17,380 nt of DNA. Origin: Acidobacteriota bacterium (lineage in GTDB: Bacteria > Acidobacteriota > Vicinamibacteria > Vicinamibacterales > UBA8438). Shown piece after piece: positions 7,638-13,775 of the stretch (the stretch's first letter is position 1; each line of letters starts with the position of its first letter). The translations under genes were made by a program, and so were the position numbers. Under the pieces are notes generated by a model that made no database searches, was not told the origin of the DNA, and worked only from the letters and a program-made list of their open reading frames with translations. The stretch covers positions 1 to 17,380 of the forward strand of contig WTGR01000047.1 of the NCBI GenBank assembly GCA_011523485.1, written 5' to 3'.

Positions 7638-9944
7638 TCAGGTCCGCACGGAGAACAGGAAGCAGCCGGCCGCGGCGCCGAAGATCAGGTTCGGCGCCCA
7701 GGCCGCGGTGGCCGGCATGAGCACGCCGGCGCTGCCCAGAGCCCCGAACACGCTCAGCACGATCCAGTAGCTGAACGCCAGCACGATGCCGGCTCCGACC
7801 CCGTAGAGGGCGCCGCGAGGACCGATCGTCACCGCGAACGGCACCGCGATGAGCGTGAGAATGAACGTTACGAACGGAAACGACGCCTTGCGGTGCAACT
7901 CGACGACGAGATCGACGACGTCGAAGCCGAGCGCCCGCAGCTCCACGACGTGCCGGTCGAGCTCGCGATAACTCATGAGCTCCGCGTCCGGCAGCTCGGC
8001 CGAGAACACCGCGGGCGGCGCCACCGCGGGCAGCCTCCGCTCGCCGCCGTGGTCGTACGTCGTGGCGGCTTCCGCTGTCGGAAACTCGCGCGACCAGACG
8101 CCGCGGCCCTCCCAGGCGCCCCGGAACGACGCCTCGGCCGCGTACGTCCGGCCCGCAAGCGACCAGGGACGACCCGTGAATTCATAGACCGACAGGCCGC
8201 TCACCGCGGGTCCGTCGGCGTCGAAGTGCAGATAGTGGTAGATGTGGCCGTCCTCGTTCACCAGCCACGCCCTGTCTGCGGTACCGAACGGCTGCGCCCG
8301 GCCGGTGCGGATCTCGCGGTTGAGCGCCTCCGCGCGGCGGTTCGCCCGCGCCAGAACGCTCTCGCCGATCGCGAACAGCAGACCGCTCCACAGCAGGCTG
8401 AAGCAGAGGATGGGCGCCGCCATCCGGTACAGACTGATCCCGCAGGCCTTCATCACCGTCAGCTCGTTCGTCCGGGTCAGCAGGCCGACGGTCACGAGCG
8501 TGGTCACCAGCGCCGCAACGGGGAGGACGTAGGAGACGAACTGCGGCGTGGCGTACCAGAAGTACTCCAGCAGCCTCAGCAGGGTGGTCTCGTCCTTGAA
8601 CAGCTTGTCGGAGAGGTCCAGGAACGTGATCACGTAGAAGAGGCCGAGCAGGCCGACGAAGGCGAGCGTCATCCAGCGCAGGTAGATCCGCGTCACGTAC
8701 CGGTCGAGGAGGCCGATTCCCGGCGACACGCGGGACACCCTGACCAGGATTGGCGGGTCCGCCGGCTCGGCCGCCGCCGGCGCTTCCGCTTCCGCGGGTC
8801 GGGATGCCCGCGACGCAAGCCACGGTAGCGCCGCGTGCGGATCGTTCGACCGGGAGCGCCACCAGATCAGACCGGCGCCGGCCAGACCCATCACCGCGTT
8901 CGGTATCCACCTCACGAGGTGCGGCGACAGCCACTGTCCCTTGGCCAGCGCCGTACCCAGGTACAGCATCACGTAGTAGGCGAGGATGACGGCGATCCCG
9001 AGCGCGAAGCTCGCCAGACGCCCCTCCTTGCGGCTGCTGGCTCCCAATCCGACGGCGAGCAGCACGAAGACGAAGCACGCCACGGGAATCGAGAATTTCT
9101 CGTGGATGGCCATGATCGGCTGATGCGGCGAGACCCCCGCCGCGCGCATCGCCGAGGCCTCTTCCCGCAGCTCCGGTATGGACAGCTCGTCGACATCCCG
9201 CGCCGGCCCGCCGTCCGGAAACAGCGACGAGGCATCGAGCTGAATCGTCAGCTCTTCGAAGCGGTGCACTTCGTACGCGGACGGAACGGCCGGGTCCACC
9301 CGGTGCCGCTCACCGTTGCGCAGGGCGACGGCAACCGTGCGCAGTTCCTCGTCCACCGCGACGCGGCCCCATTCGGCCACGTAGACGTCGGGCTGTTCCG
9401 GCCGCTCGACGTCCGCGAGGAAAACGTCTCTCCAGCCGTCCGGGGCGACCTCCCGCACGTAGAGAACCGCGCGCGGAAACCGATCCACCTGAAACACGCG
9501 CGGCTTGATCTCGCCCTCGGCGCGGTTCGCCGACACGCGGAACACCGTCTCGCGCAAGCGTCGGTTGGCGTTCGGCACCGCCTCGGCCAGCAGGTAGCAG
9601 TCGATCGCGGCCGCCAGGGCGGCCAGGACGAGCAGCGGCGACAGGATGCGGAAGACGCCGATGCCGCACGCCTGCATCGCCACCATCTCGCGGTCGCCCG
9701 ACAGGCGTCCGAGCCCCATCAGGACCCCGACCAGGAGCGCCATCGGAATCGTCAGGCCCAGCGAGTACGGCAGCGCCGTCACGAGAATCCGCAGGATGTC
9801 GCCCAGGTTCACGCCGACCCCGATCAGCTCTTCCGCGTGCTTGGTGATCGGGTCGAGCATCAGCAGGAAGGTGAAGACCACCTGCGCGAGGCAGAACGGG
9901 GGGATCACTTCCCGCAGGACGTAGCGACCGAGGATGCCAAACAT
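7638..9944 (-). CDS. lptFG: LptF-LptG fusion permease, copy B
   Basis: This 768-residue paralogue of copy A lies 13 nt upstream of it on the same strand. It has the same plan: LptF-like half at about 1-362, a linker rich in Ala, Glu and Pro (about 365-405), and LptG-like half at about 412-768. The coupling-helix motif is present twice (EMVAMQACGIGVFR near 86-99 and ELTVMKACGISLYR). By eye it shares about 64% of the first 160 residues with copy A and about 85% of the last 86, so the pair arose by tandem duplication of an already fused gene. The start is ATG at 9944 with only a weak ribosome binding site. It is probably the first gene of the pair's transcript; the 181-nt gap upstream holds the dif-like site. 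Whether both copies work in lipopolysaccharide export or one serves another lipid is unknown. Confidence 0.92.
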   Translation of the reverse strand: MFGILGRYVLREVIPPFCLAQVVFTFLLMLDPITKHAEELIGVGVNLGDILRILVTALPYSLGLTIPMALLVGVLMGLGRLSGDREMVAMQACGIGVFRILSPLLVLAALAAAIDCYLLAEAVPNANRRLRETVFRVSANRAEGEIKPRVFQVDRFPRAVLYVREVAPDGWRDVFLADVERPEQPDVYVAEWGRVAVDEELRTVAVALRNGERHRVDPAVPSAYEVHRFEELTIQLDASSLFPDGGPARDVDELSIPELREEASAMRAAGVSPHQPIMAIHEKFSIPVACFVFVLLAVGLGASSRKEGRLASFALGIAVILAYYVMLYLGTALAKGQWLSPHLVRWIPNAVMGLAGAGLIWWRSRSNDPHAALPWLASRASRPAEAEAPAAAEPADPPILVRVSRVSPGIGLLDRYVTRIYLRWMTLAFVGLLGLFYVITFLDLSDKLFKDETTLLRLLEYFWYATPQFVSYVLPVAALVTTLVTVGLLTRTNELTVMKACGISLYRMAAPILCFSLLWSGLLFAIGESVLARANRRAEALNREIRTGRAQPFGTADRAWLVNEDGHIYHYLHFDADGPAVSGLSVYEFTGRPWSLAGRTYAAEASFRGAWEGRGVWSREFPTAEAATTYDHGGERRLPAVAPPAVFSAELPDAELMSYRELDRHVVELRALGFDVVDLVVELHRKASFPFVTFILTLIAVPFAVTIGPRGALYGVGAGIVLAFSYWIVLSVFGALGSAGVLMPATAAWAPNLIFGAAAGCFLFSVRT

Positions 9945-10041
9945 TGCTGACCCGGATCCGTGACGCCGGCCGCGCGTTCGCGGCGGCGCCTCATCCGATC
10001 CTATCGGTCGCGCGGCGCGCTCGCCAACCGCACCGGATCGT

Positions 10042-10069
10042 GGGTCCGATAAGGGGTCTTATGTTAACT
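10042..10069 (+). other. dif: dif-like Xer recombination site
   Basis: The site has the 11-6-11 architecture of dif. The left arm GGGTCCGATAA matches the XerC consensus GGTGCGCATAA at 7 of 11 positions, including the inner ATAA. A 6-nt centre GGGGTC follows. The right arm TTATGTTAACT matches the XerD arm TTATGTTAAAT at 10 of 11. It lies in the non-coding gap between parB and lptFG copy B, and it is AT-rich against a GC-rich background. It is either the chromosomal dif or a dif-like site such as those used by Xer-dependent mobile elements. A coincidental overlap with an lptFG promoter cannot be excluded. Confidence 0.6.
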
Positions 10070-10125
10070 TGCGACCCTCGGGCGCCCCCCGGGCGGCCCG
10101 CTTCGGCGCGCTGGCCGCCACGACC

Positions 10126-10977
10126 TCATTCGCCGGAGTCCTGGTCCGGACCCGCATCCGAGCGGCGCAGGTCGTCGAGGATCCCCTCGAGCGCCGCGAT
10201 CAGTTGATCCCGGGGCACGTTCGTCTTGCGGAATGCCAGCCGCAGACTGAACGTCCGGTTCGGCGGCGCGTACCGGTACACGAACGGCTTGGCCCGTCCC
10301 GTCCCGCGGCGGCTCGCCGCCGTCTCCCGCGCGCGTTGCCGCGTCGCGTCTCCGTCGCGCGTGATCTGCTCGATGAAGGCGAGCATCGCCTCCGGGCTGC
10401 GCTGCCGGACGATTTCGAGCAGGACCGACTTCGACGTGATGTCGGCGAGTCGGCACAACCGCTGCACCTCCTCGGGCATCGTGTTGAGACTCAGGGTCTC
10501 GGTGACCGACGTGCGGGACTTGCCGAGCCGCTTCGCAAGCTGCTCGTGCGTGTAGGCGAAGCGCTCGACGAGAGCCCGGAGCGCCTCGGCTTCCTCGAAT
10601 GCGGTCAGCGTCTTGCGCTGGACGTTCTCGATGAGCGCGAGCTCGATGCTCTCGGACTCGTCCGCGGGGCGCACGACCACCGGGAGCTCGGTCAGGCCGA
10701 TCTGCACGGCCGCCTGGTACCGTCGTTCTCCGGCGATGATGCCGTAGCGTTCGCCCCGCGGCCGCACGATCAACGGTTCGAGGATTCCCTTCTCGACGAT
10801 GGAGGCCTTCAGCTCGGTCAGATCGCCCATGACCTGGCGCGGCTGGTCCGGATTGGGGTCGACGCGGTCGATGGGCACCATGCGGCCGATCGGCTTGCCG
10901 GACGACGCGGAGAGGGTCTCCACGTAGTGTGCCTCGTGGCGCATTCGCACGGTCTCGGGCAGTCCCCGCTTAGACAC
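10126..10977 (-). CDS. parB: ParB/Spo0J-family partition protein
   Basis: The 283-residue ParB-family protein has the nucleotide-binding ParB/Srx domain (about 32-125) with the GERRYQA motif (83-89) and ENVQR (117-121), the motifs that bind CTP in ParB clamps. A helix-turn-helix for parS recognition follows (about 143-165, EQLAKRLGKSRTSVTE). The C-terminal part (229-270, PFVYRYAPPNRTFSLRL onward) does not show the usual ParB dimerisation ending and looks like a lineage variant. The GTG at 10977 is chosen because AGGAGG lies 9 nt before it and the N-terminus SKRGLP fits relatives; the frame is open to 11019. It overlaps parA by 8 nt, so translation is probably coupled. The usual chromosomal parAB neighbours gidA/gidB are absent, so this may be a second or relocated partition system. 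Confidence 0.88.
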   Translation of the reverse strand: MSKRGLPETVRMRHEAHYVETLSASSGKPIGRMVPIDRVDPNPDQPRQVMGDLTELKASIVEKGILEPLIVRPRGERYGIIAGERRYQAAVQIGLTELPVVVRPADESESIELALIENVQRKTLTAFEEAEALRALVERFAYTHEQLAKRLGKSRTSVTETLSLNTMPEEVQRLCRLADITSKSVLLEIVRQRSPEAMLAFIEQITRDGDATRQRARETAASRRGTGRAKPFVYRYAPPNRTFSLRLAFRKTNVPRDQLIAALEGILDDLRRSDAGPDQDSGE

Positions 10978-11725
10978 GGTCCATGACCTCCTCGCACAGA
11001 CTGTAGTAGTCGGCCGCACCGGTCGAGTTGGGCGCGAACGTGAAGATGGACTCGCGGTAGGCCGGCCCCTCTTCCAGCCGCACGTTCTTGGAGATCACCG
11101 TCCGGAAGACCTTGGCGCCGAACGCCTCGCGGATGCGGTGCTGGATGTCGCGTCCGAGCGAGGTCCGCCGGTCGTGCATCGTGATCAGCACGCCGAGGAT
11201 GTCGAGCCCCGGGTTGGCCCGGGACTGCACGCGCTGCACCGTCTCCAGAAGGTCGTCGGTGCCTTCGAGGGCGAAGTACGACGACTGGATGGGAATGAGC
11301 AGATGCGTCGCGGCGACCAGGGCGTTGACGGTGAGCAGGCCGAGCGCCGGCGGGCAGTCGATGACGACGTACGAGAAGCGCTTCCCCAGGGCGTCCAGAC
11401 GCTCCTTGAGACGGAAGTGGGCGTCCAACTCCCCCACCAGCCGCGCTTCGAGCTTCGCCAGGGCGATTCGGGCGGGCGCTATCCACAGGTTGTCCTGCGG
11501 CGAGGGGCGGATGACGTCCGACAGGGCGCAGCCGTCGTCGACCATCGTCTCGTACACGGAGCGGAAGGCCGCGTCGCGCTGCACGAAGGAGATCGTGCTG
11601 TTCCCCTGGGGGTCGAGATCGATGAGGAGGGTGGACTTGCCGCGCAGGGCGAGTGCGGAGGCCAGGTTGATGGCCGTGGTGGTCTTGCCGACGCCGCCCT
11701 TCTGATTGGCGATCGCAACAATCAT
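10970..11725 (-). CDS. parA: ParA/Soj-family partition ATPase
   Basis: The 251-residue protein is a short chromosomal-type ParA ATPase without an N-terminal DNA-binding extension. It has the deviant Walker A box KGGVGKTT (9-16) with both lysines, the A' box LLIDLDPQGN (33-42), and the Walker B-like VVIDCPPALG (120-129). ParA forms ATP-dependent dimers on nucleoid DNA and is released by ParB, moving parS-bearing DNA. The ATG at 11725 gives the exact family N-terminus (MIVAIANQKGG). The gene is read from the promoter at 11807-11835, and its stop lies 8 nt inside parB. ParA and ParB are therefore one operon, with nothing indicating a third member before the dif-like site. Confidence 0.95.
   Translation of the reverse strand: MIVAIANQKGGVGKTTTAINLASALALRGKSTLLIDLDPQGNSTISFVQRDAAFRSVYETMVDDGCALSDVIRPSPQDNLWIAPARIALAKLEARLVGELDAHFRLKERLDALGKRFSYVVIDCPPALGLLTVNALVAATHLLIPIQSSYFALEGTDDLLETVQRVQSRANPGLDILGVLITMHDRRTSLGRDIQHRIREAFGAKVFRTVISKNVRLEEGPAYRESIFTFAPNSTGAADYYSLCEEVMDRV
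10987..10992 (-). promoter_or_regulatory. Strong ribosome binding site for parB inside parA
   Basis: AGGAGG on the minus strand lies in the last codons of parA, 9 nt before the GTG at 10977. It is the best ribosome binding site of the minus-strand genes here and decides the parB start over the longer open frame. Confidence 0.7.
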
Positions 11726-11806
11726 CTGAAGGCCGTCGAAGGAGAAGGACAGTGACGGTGCGACGCGGGCGGAACCGGAACCATTGGACGCCGCCGGATT
11801 GCGGGC

Positions 11807-11835
11807 ATTCTAGGAACGACCCACCGGCCTGTCAA
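11807..11835 (-). promoter_or_regulatory. Near-consensus sigma70 promoter of parA-parB
   Basis: The minus strand has an exact TTGACA (plus-strand 11830-11835), a 17-nt spacer and TAGAAT (11807-11812), matching 11 of 12 consensus bases with ideal spacing. Transcription would start near 11800 and give a leader of about 75 nt. This is the strongest promoter in the window and isolates parAB from the recN-miaB-nuclease group upstream. Confidence 0.8.
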
Positions 11836-11894
11836 GGCGGCGCACGCGGTGGCTGCGAAACGAAGGTCCTGCGCAATCAGCAGGTTGCAGAAGA

Positions 11895-11910
11895 TGTCGG
11901 CCGGCCGACA
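11895..11910. repeat. Perfect 16-bp palindrome upstream of the parA promoter
   Basis: TGTCGGCCGGCCGACA is its own reverse complement over all 16 bases. It sits 23 nt after the stop of the DUF151 gene and about 60 nt upstream of the parA -35. It could be an operator, or the stem of a terminator for the upstream genes (no T-run follows). GC-rich palindromes of this size can also arise by chance. Confidence 0.45.
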
Positions 11911-11932
11911 GCGCGCGGTTGGCGGCCCGACG

Positions 11933-12418
11933 CTACATCTTGTACTTGCCCAGCTCCTCGGGATCCAGGTTCTCCAGCCACTTGGCCAGGCGCTCGGAGT
12001 CGGCCTTGTCGGGGGCGAAGTCCAGGTTCTTCGCGTTCCTGACCACGACGTCCTCCACGTAGATCGGCGCGCTCACGCGCAGGGCCAGCGCGATCGCGTC
12101 GCTGGGCCGGGCATCGACGGCGACCGTCTCGCCCCGGACGCGGACGTGGATGAGGGCGTAGAAGGTGTTCTCCTTCAGATCGCAGACGACGATCTTCTCC
12201 ACCGTACCGTTCAGATCGCTGATGAGGTTGCGCAGCAGGTCGTGGGTCATCGGCCGCGGCGTGGTCACGTTCTCGATCTGCAGGGCGATTGCATTGGCCT
12301 CGAAGATTCCGACCCAGATCGGAAGGACGTGCTCGCCGCCCTCGTCGCGGAGGATGACGATCGGCATGTTCGTGATCGGGTCGACCATCAGTCCCTTGAT
12401 CGTCATCTCGATTTGCAT
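11933..12418 (-). CDS. Bifunctional nuclease family protein (DUF151/BFN domain)
   Basis: The 161-residue protein is almost entirely a BFN (DUF151) domain, with the family stretches KGLMVDPITNMPIVIL near the start, LPIWVGIFEANAIA (32-45), and VDARPSDAIALALR (100-113). The plant founding members have DNase and RNase activity; in bacteria the domain's role is poorly known. No UVR-type motif follows, only a charged tail ending GKYKM. The ATG at 12418 lies within the 3' end of miaB, so the genes overlap by 16 nt and translation is probably coupled. GGGTGGG just ahead of the ATG may serve as ribosome binding site. It appears to be the last gene of the recN-miaB-BFN run. Confidence 0.9.
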   Translation of the reverse strand: MQIEMTIKGLMVDPITNMPIVILRDEGGEHVLPIWVGIFEANAIALQIENVTTPRPMTHDLLRNLISDLNGTVEKIVVCDLKENTFYALIHVRVRGETVAVDARPSDAIALALRVSAPIYVEDVVVRNAKNLDFAPDKADSERLAKWLENLDPEELGKYKM

Positions 12419-13770
12419 CGACCCACCCCATCCCCGCTCGTTCGGGGCTCGACGGCCGGGGACAGAGTGCCCCAGAGGCTGTTCGGTCCGGCCCGTTCGA
12501 TCCGGACGTCGAGCAGGCGGCCGATGCAGGTCGGATCGCCCGGAAAGTTCACGATCGTGTTGCCGGTCGTGCGGCCGGCGAACTCGCCGTCACGGCGTCG
12601 GCTGGGCGCGTCGGCCAGCACCGTGACGGTGCGCCCGACCGCCGCGGCGTGCAGCTCCTGCTGAATCCCCTGCTGCAGCGCCTGCAACGCGGCGAGGCGG
12701 CCCGCCTTCTCGGCCTCCGGCACGTCGTCCGGCATCCGCGCGCGCGCCAGGGTGTTCGGCCGCTCGGAGTACTTGAACGAGAACATGCTGTGGTAACGCA
12801 CGGCTTCCGTCAGGCTCAGGGTCTGCTCGAAGTCCTCGGCTGTCTCCCCGGGGAACCCGACAATCATATCGGTCGACAGCGCGATGTCCGTTACCGCCGC
12901 GCGGATCTCGTCGACCAGCGCGAGATAGCGCTCGCGTGTGTGCCGCCGCCGCATCCGTCCCAGCACGCGCGTCGAACCGGACTGCACCGGCAGATGGAGA
13001 TGCTTGCACACCCTCGGCAGATCCCGAAGCGCCTCGATCATGCGCCGCGTCACGTGCCTCGGGTGCGGGCTCGCGAACCGGATGCGCTCGACGCCGGCGA
13101 TTTCGTGGACGCGCTCGAGCAGTCCGGCGAAGTCGCAGTCCGGCGCATCGGGCGCCCGGTAGTGATTGACGATCTGGCCGAGCAGATGCACCTCGCGGTG
13201 CCCGGCGGCGGCAGCCGCCGAGACCTCGCCCAGGATTTCCGCCACCGGCCGCATGCGTTCGCGGCCTCGGGTATAGGGCACCACGCAGAAGGCGCAGAAG
13301 TCGTTGCAGCCCTCGATGACCGTCACGTAGGCCTTGACCGGATCGTCGCGGACCGCTACGCCGAGGGGAAACGAGACGTTGTCGTACGGACTGGTATCGA
13401 CCTGGGGACGGCGCGTCCGCTCGGCCTCCTCGATGGCCTGGGGAAGCATCGCCAGCGCCTGGGTCCCTATGACGACGTCCACCACCGGCGCGCGATCGAC
13501 GATGCGCGATCCCTCCTGCTGCGCCACGCAGCCGGTCACCGCGACGAGCGGGCGCTCGTCGCGCGCGCGGCGCCGATACCGGTCGAGGCGCGCGAAGAGC
13601 TTCTCCGCCGCCCGTTCGCGCACGCTGCAGGTGTTGACGACGACGAGGGCCGGCTCCTCCTCCCCCGCCGCCGGCTCGTAGCCCGCCTGTTGCAGCAGAC
13701 CGGCCAGCCGCTCGCTGTCGTGCACGTTCATCTGGCAGCCGAACGTCTCGACCGCGTACGTCCTTCCCAT
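12403..13770 (-). CDS. miaB: tRNA-2-methylthio-N6-dimethylallyladenosine synthase MiaB
   Basis: The 455-residue protein is a radical-SAM methylthiotransferase that adds the methylthio group at position 37 of tRNAs reading UNN codons. The N-terminal UPF0004 domain holds the three cysteines for the auxiliary iron-sulfur cluster (Cys12 in TFGCQMN, Cys48 in NTCSVRE, Cys81 in TGCVAQ). The radical-SAM motif CNDFCAFC is at 155-162, and a TRAM RNA-binding domain forms about the last 65 residues. One family motif reads LLGQIVNHY where many MiaB proteins have LLGQNVNSY. The ATG at 13770 starts the family N-terminus; the longer open frame runs back through recN. GGGAG in the recN stop region lies 9 nt before the ATG, and only 5 nt separate the genes. 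MiaB is preferred over RimO or MtaB because of this motif and overall pattern. Confidence 0.93.
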   Translation of the reverse strand: MGRTYAVETFGCQMNVHDSERLAGLLQQAGYEPAAGEEEPALVVVNTCSVRERAAEKLFARLDRYRRRARDERPLVAVTGCVAQQEGSRIVDRAPVVDVVIGTQALAMLPQAIEEAERTRRPQVDTSPYDNVSFPLGVAVRDDPVKAYVTVIEGCNDFCAFCVVPYTRGRERMRPVAEILGEVSAAAAAGHREVHLLGQIVNHYRAPDAPDCDFAGLLERVHEIAGVERIRFASPHPRHVTRRMIEALRDLPRVCKHLHLPVQSGSTRVLGRMRRRHTRERYLALVDEIRAAVTDIALSTDMIVGFPGETAEDFEQTLSLTEAVRYHSMFSFKYSERPNTLARARMPDDVPEAEKAGRLAALQALQQGIQQELHAAAVGRTVTVLADAPSRRRDGEFAGRTTGNTIVNFPGDPTCIGRLLDVRIERAGPNSLWGTLSPAVEPRTSGDGVGRCKSR

Positions 13771-13775
13771 CGTGC

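Larger units (their letters stand above)
5294..9944 (-). repeat. Tandem duplication of an LptF-LptG fusion gene
   Basis: Two adjacent, co-oriented reading frames of 776 and 768 codons align end to end with no large gaps except in the linker. The 3' ends are closely similar at DNA level as well, for example the shared stretch around 5350-5430 and 7690-7775. It is a direct repeat of about 2.3 kb with a 13-nt junction. Confidence 0.9.

Noticed and set aside
5549..7720. A 723-codon plus-strand open frame opposite lptFG copy A
   Set aside because: The product is rich in His, Arg, Gln and Asp with no recognisable domain, and it is antisense to a clear permease gene. The same holds for the frame at 8835-9950 opposite copy B.
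10080..10105. GC-rich imperfect inverted repeat after parB as a terminator
   Set aside because: The stem has internal mismatches and no T-run follows, so it is not distinguishable from GC-rich background.
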